This document shows, piece by piece, positions 1 to 8,021 of a DNA stretch of 64,000 nt. Source of the DNA: an uncultured Celeribacter sp. (lineage in GTDB: Bacteria > Pseudomonadota > Alphaproteobacteria > Rhodobacterales > Rhodobacteraceae); assembly GCF_963676475.1 (NCBI RefSeq), contig NZ_OY781107.1:248001-312000 (forward strand), read 5' to 3'. The stretch's first letter is position 1. Every line of letters begins with the position of its first letter. Position numbers and translations under genes: made by a program. Below the pieces are notes generated by a model that was given only the letters and a program-made list of their open reading frames with translations, ran no database searches and was not told the origin of the DNA.

Positions 1-495
1 GTTTATGTCACACAACGCGACTCCACGAATGCCTTTCGCTTTCAAAACTTCTCCGTCTCAGACCTAAACCGCCTCGAAGAAGCCATGGAGCTTCTTGTGA
101 CCATCGAGGTCGCGGCCACACGTCTCGCCGCGAAACGGCGCACGCCGGAAGATTTGAAAAAGATCAAACGCGCGCTGATCGGCATGGAATATGCCATCGC
201 CAGCGACCGCCTGGGTGACGAAGAAGATTATCAATTCCACCAAGCCATCGTCGAAGCCACGCACAACCAGCATTTCATTTCCTTGTGCCAGCATCTCGAA
301 GCCAGCGCCCGCAACATCATTCGCCAAGCCCGCAGCAACACGAAAACCAATCATGCCGACCTTTTGGACGCGGTGCAGGACGAACATAATGCCATCTACG
401 ACGCCTTGAAAAACGGTGACGAAAAAGCCGCCGCTGAGGCCGCCGCACGCCACCTTCAAAACGCGGCGGAACGCATACGACTTTATTTAGCATAG
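1..495 (+). CDS. GntR-family (FCD domain) transcriptional regulator, C-terminal part
   Basis: The reading frame is open from base 1, so the N-terminal winged-helix DNA-binding domain lies outside the window. What remains is about 164 residues of an all-helical FCD ligand-binding domain. The run DEEDYQFHQAIVEATHN contains the D-x4-H pattern of the metal/ligand site of FadR-type regulators, and a later histidine in AARHLQNA is the usual third ligand. Proteins of this family bind an acid effector and control nearby catabolic genes. Its target could be the catabolic block downstream, but that is inference. It is followed by decayed genes on the other strand. Confidence 0.8.
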   Translation, partial: VYVTQRDSTNAFRFQNFSVSDLNRLEEAMELLVTIEVAATRLAAKRRTPEDLKKIKRALIGMEYAIASDRLGDEEDYQFHQAIVEATHNQHFISLCQHLEASARNIIRQARSNTKTNHADLLDAVQDEHNAIYDALKNGDEKAAAEAAARHLQNAAERIRLYLA

Positions 496-622
496 CGCAG
501 ATCACTCTGTCTTCTATGCGTGGTTCCGCGGGCCTTTAAGCCATTTTGCGCAGAGAGCCGCGCCTCGAGAATGGCGGCGCCATATCGACAGTATCGCGGA
601 TGCGCTGCGCGTCAGGCTGGTG

Positions 623-1129
623 TCACAGGACAGCGGCCTCGTTCAACAGTCGGAACACCAGAGCGCCGTGCAACGCGCTGGCCAATGTGTCCAGTTCGCT
701 CTCGCTCATGACGCCCCATGACAGGGTTCCGCGTCGCGTTCTTGATCGTCAGCAGGCTGCTTTCGTACCAGATGCGCCCGATGACTGGAAAAAGGGTCGA
801 GTTGCCCATGACCCGCCGGCAGAACCGCAGTTGGCGTTCGGCAACGGCCATCTGAACCAACGTCTCGGCCAGGTCGCGAAACTGGTCGCGAAACTGGTCG
901 ATCCCGTCCTCTCCGGTCAGCAACAGCTTGCGGACGTCCGCCGCGTAGCCAGCACAGATATGTCGGACGCAGGCTTCGAACAGTTTCTCTTGTCCCAGAA
1001 GCTTCGGCAAAGCGAGATCTTCGGTCCCCCGGCCTTGGCGATCATGTCATCGAGGCGCAGCCCGTCATAGCCATGGGCGAGGAAAAGCTCCGATGCGGCG
1101 ACAAGCACCGCGTCGGATCGTTTGCGGCC
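623..1129 (-). pseudogene. TetR-family regulator, frameshifted remnant
   Basis: The N-terminal helix-turn-helix is recognisable on the minus strand from about 1129 (RSDAVLVAASELFLAHGYDG, then KAGGPKISL). At about 989/990 one base is missing in the stretch that should read DKEKLFEACV, so the frame changes. A second shift near 715 is needed to read the C-terminal end (SESELDTLASALHGALVFRLLNEA) to the stop at 623-625. A stop codon directly upstream removes the normal start. The gene therefore carries at least two frameshifts and a missing start and should be inactive. It lies just downstream of another decayed gene on the same strand. Confidence 0.75.
876..899. repeat. 12-bp perfect tandem duplication inside the TetR remnant
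   Basis: Two adjacent identical 12-base units, gcgaaactggtc, occupy 876-887 and 888-899. In the old reading frame they duplicate four residues (QFRDQFRD). This is a replication-slippage scar in a gene no longer under selection. Confidence 0.8.
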
Positions 1130-1132
1130 TTT

Positions 1133-2014
1133 TCAGTCGGCGGTTTCTTGGTTGATGACATCATCCGGCAGAGCACAAGCAATCACATAATCCCCGCGCA
1201 CGGGGGACTGGCGCGCACCGCCAGACACGATGACGATATACTGCTTTCCGGTGGTAGGGGAACATAACTCATCGGCGTGCCTTGCGAACCGGCTGGCATG
1301 CGCCCTTTGCCACAGATCGGTGCCGTCGATTTCATCGAAGGCACGCAGGTAGAAATCCTGCGTGCCCGCGTAGAACACGAGGCCCGCGCGGGTGGACTGA
1401 GGCCCGCCCATCGGCGGCATACCGAGCGGAATGGGCGCCGAGACACGGACACCACCGACCACCGTATCCTCGATCATGCCAGCCGGTTGCTGCCAGACGA
1501 TCTGGTTGGACACAAGATCGACGGCCGAGATCGTACCGAAGGGCGGTGTCCTCGCTGATCGCACCGCTGCCCCAGTTCTGGCCCCCGCAGTTGCCGGGGT
1601 TTTGCAGGCTCATCGACTCCGCGTTCGGCGACGTCAGAGGACCGTCATAGCGCAGTTTCTTGAAAGCGATCCGGCAATAAAGCTGGTCAAGCGGGGGGCG
1701 CCCCACATGTCGGCCTCGGTCAGGACCTCCCTGCCGAGACAGGGCATCTTGGTCGAGAACGGCTGGGTCGGTGACAGCCGGTCCCTGGGCGCGACATCCT
1801 GCGGCACGGGCAGTTCCTCGACCTTGCGAATCGGTTCGCCGGTGCGACGATCCAGCACGAACGTATGGCCGTGCCTGGTCTTCTGGACCAGCGCAGGCAG
1901 GGTGCCGCCACTGCCATCGGGGATGTCGCCGGTGCGGGCATCAAAGGCGCGCATTCTCAACACCTTTATCCTGGCGATCTGGCCCTTGGAAACAGAAAAC
2001 GAAACGAATGACAC
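1133..2014 (-). pseudogene. PQQ-dependent glucose/quinate dehydrogenase-like, heavily degraded
   Basis: Three successive minus-strand frames carry pieces of a membrane quinoprotein dehydrogenase. The first (about 1700-1960) has DGSGGTLPALVQ and VLDRRTGEPI-type segments typical of the beta-propeller. The second (about 1560-1706) has LDQLYCRIAFKKLRYDGPL. The third (1133-1555) has FGTISAVDL and the C-terminal GDYVIACALP. One C appears lost from a C-run at about 1693-1698, shifting the frame. Between the second and third pieces roughly 150 family residues are missing, and the first several hundred residues of the usual ~800 are absent. It is a deletion-ridden relic next to the decayed TetR gene. 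Confidence 0.75.
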
Positions 2015-2116
2015 CGCAGCGCTGGAAACTCAGACCGTGGACGCTTAGCCTGAACAGAAACAACCTTACGCAAATCAGCGCATCTCACACGCACAAGCAA
2101 AAGCGAAAGCGAAAAA

Positions 2117-3082
2117 ATGCAAGAAGAACAAGAGGACGCAAAGATTTACGGCGTCTGTTGCAGTCAGAGTTTTGACCTGAAATCCGACTATGGCGGCATT
2201 CTTGAGGCAGAGGCCCGAGATGTTATCCTGCTCAGGCCCGAAGAGGTTGAAACCCCGGACAACATCCGCTTTGCCCTCTGCTGGGAACCGGCGCCCGACG
2301 CCTTTGACGCCTACCCTGCGCTTGAGTTGGTGATCGCCGCGGGCGCGGGAGTTGATCGTCTTCTTGCGCACCCGGGATTGCGCCCCGAAATGAAGGTTGC
2401 CCGCATTCGCGACACCCAGCAGGCCCATCAAATGGCCGGGTTTGCCGCCCATGAGGTGCTGCATTACGAGCGTGGATTCGATCAGCTCCGCGCCAACGCC
2501 AAAGCCCGTCTTTGGACGGATGTCTTGGGGCGATCGCCGGGGTCCGTGACTGTCGCGCTTCTGGGCCATGGCACCATGGGGCAAGCGGTGGTCAAAAGCC
2601 TCACCGCTTTGGGGTTTGACGTGCGCGTCGCCAGCCGCTCCGCCCCCGCCGACCCCCTGCCGGGCGTGACCTATTTCTCCGGCGACACGGCCGTGACGGA
2701 GGCCGCGACCGGCGCCGATTATCTGATCAATCTCTTACCTCTGACCAAGGCGACCGAAGATGTTCTGAACGCCGATCTTTTCGCCCGTCTCGCCCCCGGC
2801 GCGCGGCTGATCCAGATCGGACGGGGCGAGCATCTGGTGGAGGGCGATCTGATCGCAGCGCTCGACAGCGGCCAGATCGCCGCCGCCTCACTCGATGTCT
2901 TTCGGCAAGAACCCCTGCCCGCCGACCATCCATTCTGGGCGCACCCAAACCTGCGCCTGACCCCGCATCTCGCCAGCCACACCCTGCCCAAGGAACTGGT
3001 GCGTCAGGTCATCGCCTGTGCCCGCGCACTGCGGGATGGCGAGACCTGTGACAGCATCGTCGATCCTGCGCGCGGCTATTGA
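2117..3082 (+). CDS. ghrA: Glyoxylate/hydroxypyruvate reductase A-like 2-hydroxyacid dehydrogenase
   Basis: A 321-residue protein of the D-isomer-specific 2-hydroxyacid dehydrogenase family. The NAD(P) Rossmann motif LLGHGTMG lies at about residue 153. The catalytic triad is visible as Arg in QIGRGEHL (~235), Glu in FRQEPLP (~264) and His in PHLASHT (~282). The C-terminus IVDPARGY is typical of the GhrA subgroup, which reduces glyoxylate and hydroxypyruvate to glycolate and glycerate in the cytoplasm. It is the only plus-strand gene between the partial regulator and 18.3 kb, and it converges on the alcohol-dehydrogenase-like gene 28 bases away. The exact substrate is not proven. Confidence 0.8.
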   Translation: MQEEQEDAKIYGVCCSQSFDLKSDYGGILEAEARDVILLRPEEVETPDNIRFALCWEPAPDAFDAYPALELVIAAGAGVDRLLAHPGLRPEMKVARIRDTQQAHQMAGFAAHEVLHYERGFDQLRANAKARLWTDVLGRSPGSVTVALLGHGTMGQAVVKSLTALGFDVRVASRSAPADPLPGVTYFSGDTAVTEAATGADYLINLLPLTKATEDVLNADLFARLAPGARLIQIGRGEHLVEGDLIAALDSGQIAAASLDVFRQEPLPADHPFWAHPNLRLTPHLASHTLPKELVRQVIACARALRDGETCDSIVDPARGY

Positions 3083-3110
3083 CGCACAGGATCAACGCCG
3101 CATCAAAGCC

Positions 3111-4118
3111 TTACATCTCGACGCAAATCTTGCCGAAATGCGCGCCGCTTTCCTGATACCGGAAAGCCTCCGCAAGCTCGGCGAGCGGATATGTCCGGTC
3201 CACCACCGGGCGAATGTCCAGCACCTCGAGCGCCTTGACGAAATCGCGCTGATGCTGGCGCGAACCGACGATCAGCCCTTGAAGCCGCTGTTGCCGCGCC
3301 ATCAGCGCCGCCGTGGGCACTTCGCCTGCACGTCCGGTCAACACGCCGATCAGGGCGATATGCGCACCGGGACGCCCGGCCACGATGGATTGCGTGAGCG
3401 TCGCAGGCCCACCGACCTCGACCACAATATCGACCCCGCGCCCGCCGGTGAGCTGGCGCATCTCCATGCCCCAGTCGGGCGTCGTGCGGTAGTTGATGAC
3501 GTGATCGGCGCCCAGCGCGCGCAGACGTTTGAGTTTCTCGTCTGACGAAGAGGTGGCAATCACCCGAGCGCCCATCGCCTTGGCCAATTGCAGCGCATAG
3601 ATCGACACGCCGCCAGTGCCCAGAACCGCCACCGTATCCCCGGCCTTGAGCCCAGCATCGACCACCAAAGCGCGCCAGGCGGTCAACCCGGCGGTGGTGA
3701 TCGTCGCGGCCTCGGCCGCAGTCCACCCTTCGGGCGCAGGGGTGACCCAATTGGCGGGCAAGGTCACGCGCTCGCGGGCGTAACCGTCGCGCCCGTCGCC
3801 CGGCGTGGTGGAGAAATCGAAGGGCCGATCATCTCCCTCCTGCCAATCCGGGAAAAAGCACGACACAACGGCATCGCCGGGACGAAACGCGCTGACGCCC
3901 TCGCCCACGGCCTCCACCTCGCCCGCGCCATCGGCCATCGGGATGCGCCCGTCGGGCAAGGCCCCCTCGACGGCACAGACCCGGTAGTCGTGGAAATTGA
4001 GCGAGCTGGCGCGCAGCCGCACGGTGATCTCTCCCGGCCCCGGTGCCGCGGGCTCCGCCGCATCCTCAACCACAAGGTTGTCGAGCCCGCCGGGGGCTTT
4101 GAGCGTGATCTGTTTCAT
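3111..4118 (-). CDS. Zinc-independent MDR-family alcohol dehydrogenase/quinone oxidoreductase-like
   Basis: A 335-residue medium-chain dehydrogenase/reductase. The cofactor motif is LGTGGVSIYALQLAKAMG at about residues 165-183. The N-terminal GroES-like half reads SSLNFHDYRV where zinc enzymes have a catalytic cysteine, and the GHE zinc motif is also lost (ADGAGEV). It is therefore likely a zinc-free reductase acting on an enone, quinone or aldehyde. It is the last gene of the minus-strand carnitine block, 15 bases after the class II aldolase-like gene, so it is probably co-transcribed. Its role there is unknown. Confidence 0.75.
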   Translation of the reverse strand: MKQITLKAPGGLDNLVVEDAAEPAAPGPGEITVRLRASSLNFHDYRVCAVEGALPDGRIPMADGAGEVEAVGEGVSAFRPGDAVVSCFFPDWQEGDDRPFDFSTTPGDGRDGYARERVTLPANWVTPAPEGWTAAEAATITTAGLTAWRALVVDAGLKAGDTVAVLGTGGVSIYALQLAKAMGARVIATSSSDEKLKRLRALGADHVINYRTTPDWGMEMRQLTGGRGVDIVVEVGGPATLTQSIVAGRPGAHIALIGVLTGRAGEVPTAALMARQQRLQGLIVGSRQHQRDFVKALEVLDIRPVVDRTYPLAELAEAFRYQESGAHFGKICVEM

Positions 4119-4133
4119 GGGCTGTCTTTCGTT

Positions 4134-4868
4134 TTAGCTTCGATAGTCGGCGCCGATCCCCTCGATGGAGCGCAGATGCGCCTGCCATTCCAGGTCCAGA
4201 TCGCCATCTTCCTCATTCATCTGGATGTATTGCTCATGCACCCGCCCGGCAATGTCATCACCGATCAAACGCAACGGCTGGCCGGTCGAAGTCGCCGCCA
4301 CCTGAATTTCGCAGGCGCGTTCGAGATAGAACATATTGTTGAACATCTCCGCCGCGCTTCGCCCCGTGGCGATCAGCCCGTGGTTGCGCAGCATCAGAAC
4401 CGGATGCATCCCCATATCGGCGACGATGCGCTCGCGTTCCTCGAGATCAAGCGCGATGCCCTCGAAATCGTGGTAGCCGATGCGGTTGTGGAATTGCAGC
4501 GAGATCTGGTTGAGCGGCAAAAGCCCCTCCTCCATGCAAGACACCGCCACGCCCGCGCGGGTGTGCGTGTGCATGATCCAGGCGGCATCGTGGCGGTTCA
4601 TGTGCACGGCGGAATGGATGGTGAAGCCTGCCGGATTCACCCGATAGGGGCTGTCGTCCACCTTGTTGCCCTCGACGTCAATCTTGACCAGAGAGGAGGC
4701 GGTGATTTCCTCCCACCGCCAGCCGTAGGGGTTGATCAGGAAATGCCCGTCCTCTCCCGGCACGCGGGCGGTGATATGGGTGTAGATCAGATCGGTGAAC
4801 TTGTAGAGCGCCGCCAGACGGTAGCAGGCGGCGAGGTCTTCGCGGGTCTTTTGCTCTTCGGGGGTCAT
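4134..4868 (-). CDS. Class II aldolase/adducin family protein
   Basis: A 244-residue metal-dependent class II aldolase/adducin domain. Zinc ligands are visible in the HTHTRAG pair and in LRNHGLI. The frame stays open upstream, but the start at 4868 is preferred: it has a GGAGAGAG ribosome site and lies just after the stop of the upstream dehydrogenase-thioesterase gene, where a longer start would overlap it. Family members cleave or decarboxylate sugar phosphates and hydroxy acids, and adducin-like members have no known reaction. Nothing in the known carnitine route requires such an enzyme. A second paralogue lies at 16374-17114. Confidence 0.8.
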   Translation of the reverse strand: MTPEEQKTREDLAACYRLAALYKFTDLIYTHITARVPGEDGHFLINPYGWRWEEITASSLVKIDVEGNKVDDSPYRVNPAGFTIHSAVHMNRHDAAWIMHTHTRAGVAVSCMEEGLLPLNQISLQFHNRIGYHDFEGIALDLEERERIVADMGMHPVLMLRNHGLIATGRSAAEMFNNMFYLERACEIQVAATSTGQPLRLIGDDIAGRVHEQYIQMNEEDGDLDLEWQAHLRSIEGIGADYRS

Positions 4869-4881
4869 GTCTCTCTCCGGG

Positions 4882-6303
4882 TTAACTGCGATGCCCGACC
4901 GATCCCCCCGCGCCTTCGGCGGGGAAATCGGCATGGGCCATGGCAAGATGCGCGAGCGCGCCTGCGACAGGCGCCTCCGGCGCACAGGCGCGGCGGGTGG
5001 TCAGGTCGGTGTGCAACAAAAGCGTCTCGATGGTGGCGCAGATCGTGCCATCCGCCTTGAGCACACGGTGGAACAGTTTCATCTTTTTGCCCGCGCCCTC
5101 AAGCACCAGCGTCGTCACTGTCAGCGCCTCGCCGCGATGCACCTCATCGAGGTAGCGGATGCGGGTGTCGACGGTGAAAAAGCTTTTGCCAGAGGCCACA
5201 TAGGCGGCATCCGCGCCGATGAGCTGCATCAACCCGTCGGTCGCCCAGGTGCCAAGTTCGAGGTAGGCGGCTTCGTTCATATGGCCGTTGTAATCGGTCC
5301 ACGTCACCGGCACCACCCGGCGCAGCGTGACCGGCAAACCGTCAATCTCGCCGCCAGTGGCAAGCCCCGTCTCATGCGTGGTGACCACCCCGCCCGCGCC
5401 GCTGCCCGAGTGCCGCAGCGCGCGCAGAATGGCGACGAGATTGTCGTCGCGCAGACGTTCGAGTTCACGGATCGTCAGATGACCGGATTGTGCATCCGAC
5501 TGATCACTGATCCTCGCGATCAACGCCGCATCCAGATCCGGCACATCGGTCAGTTTGGTCCAGGGCCAGTGTAGCGACGGGCCGAATTGCTCGATATAGC
5601 TCTTCATCCCGGCCTCACCGCCCGCGATGCGATAGGTCTCAAAGAGGCCCATCTGCGCCCAGCGGAGGCCAAAGCCCATGCGGATCGCATCGTCGATTTC
5701 TTCGGTGGTGGCGATGCCGTCCTTGAGCATCCAAAGCGCCTCACGCCAGACCGCCTCCTGAAAGCGATTGCCGATAAAGGCGTCAATTTCGGTTTTAAGA
5801 ATGAGCGGATGCATCCCAATGGAGGTGGCAACCTCTGCCGCCTTTTTGCAAAGCCCCGGCGCGCCGGAAATTTCCAGAAGCGGCAAAAGATAGACCGGAT
5901 TGAACGGGTGAACGACCACCACCAGCGCACCTTTGGCGGCCAGATCGGAAGCCTTGAAGCCCGACGTCGAGGAGGCGATGAACACGCCGTCCGACAGCGA
6001 TTTCGCAATCTCGTCATAGACCCGGTGCTTCAACTCCAACCGCTCGGACACGCTTTCCTGCACCCAATCGGCGCCGGTCACGGCGTCTGCAATGCTGTCG
6101 CAAAAGCTCAGGCTGCCTTCCGGTGGCAAAGGCCGGTCGTAGATCGCAGGTAAAGAGGCGCGGGCATTGTCCAGCACCTCGCCAATCTTGCGCGCCGCCT
6201 CCGGGTCCGGGTCAAAGACCGCGACGTCCCAGCCATTGAGCAGGAACCGCGCCGCCCAACCGCCGCCGATGACACCGCCGCCGATGATCGCCGCGCGGCT
6301 CAT
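4882..6303 (-). CDS. lcdH: L-carnitine 3-dehydrogenase fused to a betainyl-CoA-type thioesterase
   Basis: A two-domain protein of 473 residues. Residues 1 to about 315 form a 3-hydroxyacyl-CoA-dehydrogenase-like Rossmann enzyme (IGGGVIGGGWAARF at the N-terminus, SSTSGF and HPFNPVYLLPL near the active site) that matches carnitine dehydrogenases, which oxidise L-carnitine to 3-dehydrocarnitine with NAD+. From about 325 there is a hot-dog thioesterase with TWTDYNGHMNEAAYLELG. This architecture is known from alphaproteobacterial carnitine genes, where the thioesterase hydrolyses betainyl-CoA to glycine betaine. It overlaps the upstream cleavage-enzyme gene by four bases (ATGA), indicating translational coupling of consecutive steps. 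Confidence 0.9.
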   Translation of the reverse strand: MSRAAIIGGGVIGGGWAARFLLNGWDVAVFDPDPEAARKIGEVLDNARASLPAIYDRPLPPEGSLSFCDSIADAVTGADWVQESVSERLELKHRVYDEIAKSLSDGVFIASSTSGFKASDLAAKGALVVVVHPFNPVYLLPLLEISGAPGLCKKAAEVATSIGMHPLILKTEIDAFIGNRFQEAVWREALWMLKDGIATTEEIDDAIRMGFGLRWAQMGLFETYRIAGGEAGMKSYIEQFGPSLHWPWTKLTDVPDLDAALIARISDQSDAQSGHLTIRELERLRDDNLVAILRALRHSGSGAGGVVTTHETGLATGGEIDGLPVTLRRVVPVTWTDYNGHMNEAAYLELGTWATDGLMQLIGADAAYVASGKSFFTVDTRIRYLDEVHRGEALTVTTLVLEGAGKKMKLFHRVLKADGTICATIETLLLHTDLTTRRACAPEAPVAGALAHLAMAHADFPAEGAGGSVGHRS

Positions 6304-7223
6304 GCCACGGCCTCCGGCATCGCGCGTTTGACGAGGCCAAGCTGGGCGCGGACCTCGTCCGGCCCCATGAGCGTCGCGCCCATGTTGGACAAGAGGCTCG
6401 CCGCGCGTTCGACAAGCTGCGCATTTGTGGCCAGCACGCCTTTGTCGAGATAGAGGTTATCCTCCAGCCCGACCCGCACATTGCCCCCGGCCAGCGCCGC
6501 TGCAGCCACGTAAGGCATCTGATCGCGGCCCAGACTAAAGGCCGACCAATTCCAACCTGCGGGAATGTTGTTCACCATCGCCATGAAAGTGTTGAGATCA
6601 TTCGGCGCGCCCCAAGGCACGCCCATGCAAAGTTGCACCAAGGCCGGGTCTTCCAGCACGCCCTCTTTCACCAACTGTTTGGCGAACCACAGATGCCCTG
6701 TGTCAAAGGCCTCGATCTCCGGCTTCACGCCCAGCTCGGTCATCATCCGCCCCATGGCGCGCAGCATTTCGGTCGTGTTGGTCATCACATAGGTGCCATC
6801 GCCGAAATTCATCGAGCCGCAATCGAGCGTGCAAATCTCCGGCAGGCAATCGCGGATATGCGCCATGCGTTCCGTCGCCCCCGCCATATCGGTCTCGGCG
6901 GCGTTGAGCGTCATCGGGGCCTCCGGCGCACCAAAGGTGAGATCGCCGCCGGTGCCTGCGGTGAGGTTCAAGACCACATCCACCTCGGACGACCGGATGC
7001 GGTCGGTCAGCTCACGGAAAAACCCACGGTCGCGACAGGGTGCGCCGGTTTCCGGGTCGCGCACATGGCAATGCACCACGGCGGCGCCCGCCTTGGCGGC
7101 GTCAATCGCGGCTTCGGCGATCTCTTGCGGCGAACGCGGCACGAGGCGGCTTTTGTCCTGCGTCGCGGCGGCACCGGTGATCGCGGCGGTGAGGAAGAGT
7201 TTTCGGTTCATTTGAAGTGGCAT
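6300..7223 (-). CDS. BKACE-family (DUF849) beta-keto acid cleavage enzyme, likely 3-dehydrocarnitine cleaving
   Basis: A 307-residue TIM-barrel protein of the beta-keto acid cleavage family. The zinc-binding HxH pair is seen in VVHCHVRDPETG at about residues 50-61. Family enzymes condense a beta-keto acid with acetyl-CoA to give acetoacetate and a new acyl-CoA. Members found beside carnitine dehydrogenase act on 3-dehydrocarnitine and give betainyl-CoA. The position between caiD and the dehydrogenase-thioesterase fusion supports that substrate. The start at 7223 has an AAGGA site nine bases upstream, while the nearby ATG at 7211 has none. Confidence 0.88.
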   Translation of the reverse strand: MPLQMNRKLFLTAAITGAAATQDKSRLVPRSPQEIAEAAIDAAKAGAAVVHCHVRDPETGAPCRDRGFFRELTDRIRSSEVDVVLNLTAGTGGDLTFGAPEAPMTLNAAETDMAGATERMAHIRDCLPEICTLDCGSMNFGDGTYVMTNTTEMLRAMGRMMTELGVKPEIEAFDTGHLWFAKQLVKEGVLEDPALVQLCMGVPWGAPNDLNTFMAMVNNIPAGWNWSAFSLGRDQMPYVAAAALAGGNVRVGLEDNLYLDKGVLATNAQLVERAASLLSNMGATLMGPDEVRAQLGLVKRAMPEAVA

Positions 7224-7235
7224 TGTCTTGGTCCT

Positions 7236-8021
7236 TTACCGGCCCTTCCAGACCGGATCGCGTTTCTCGGCAAAGGCGCGCGCGCCTTCTTTCTGATCCT
7301 CTGAGCGGTAGAGCCGCTCAACGGTTTCGAATTGGCTGGTGTTGATGCGATTGAGCGCGTCCTGGAATTTCATATCCTCCGCCTCGCGCGCGATCTCCTT
7401 GATCGCCGCAAAGACCAGCGGCGGACCGGAGGCCAGCTCGTCGGCCATCTTGCGCGCCTCGGCCATCAGATCGGCGGCGGGCAGGATGCGATTCACCAAC
7501 CCCCAACGATGCGCCTCCTCGGCATCGAACCAGCGACCGGTGTACAAAAGCTCCATCGCAATGTGATAAGGAATGCGCTTCGGCAGCTTGATCGAAGCCG
7601 CATCGGCCACCGTGCCGGATTTGATCTCCGGCAGGGCAAAAGTGGCATGATCTGCCGCCAGAATGATGTCGGCGCTGATTGCCAACTCCAACCCACCGCC
7701 GCATGCGATGCCATTCACCGCCGCGATCACCGGCTTGTTCAACCCGCGCAGTTCTTGCAAACCGCCAAAGCCGCCCTTGCCGTAATCCGCATCCGCCGCC
7801 TCGCCGTCGGCTGCGGCCTTGAGATCCCAGCCCGGGCAAAAGAACTTTTCCCCGGCGCCGGTGACGATCGCCACACGCAGCTCCGGGTCGTCGCGAAAAG
7901 CGGTGAAAATCTCGCCAAGCTCCTGACTCGTCGCCATGTCGATGGCATTGGCCTTGGGCCGGTTCAGCGTGACCTCAAGAACCGCACCCCGGCGGTCGGT
8001 CAGGACGTTTTGAGCGCTCAT
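7236..8021 (-). CDS. caiD: Crotonobetainyl-CoA hydratase (carnitinyl-CoA dehydratase)
   Basis: A 261-residue crotonase-fold enzyme that closely resembles E. coli CaiD over its length: the N-terminal RPKANAIDMATSQELGE, the oxyanion segment GEKFFCPGWDLKAAADGEA and the C-terminal FAEKRDPVWKGR are near-copies. The two catalytic glutamates lie in GGGLELA (~112) and LPEIKSG (~132). It should interconvert crotonobetainyl-CoA and L-carnitinyl-CoA. It overlaps the upstream CoA ligase by four bases and is followed after 12 bases by the cleavage enzyme. E. coli uses CaiD in anaerobic carnitine reduction. Here it sits with degradative genes and probably runs in the hydration direction. Confidence 0.9.
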   Translation of the reverse strand: MSAQNVLTDRRGAVLEVTLNRPKANAIDMATSQELGEIFTAFRDDPELRVAIVTGAGEKFFCPGWDLKAAADGEAADADYGKGGFGGLQELRGLNKPVIAAVNGIACGGGLELAISADIILAADHATFALPEIKSGTVADAASIKLPKRIPYHIAMELLYTGRWFDAEEAHRWGLVNRILPAADLMAEARKMADELASGPPLVFAAIKEIAREAEDMKFQDALNRINTSQFETVERLYRSEDQKEGARAFAEKRDPVWKGR

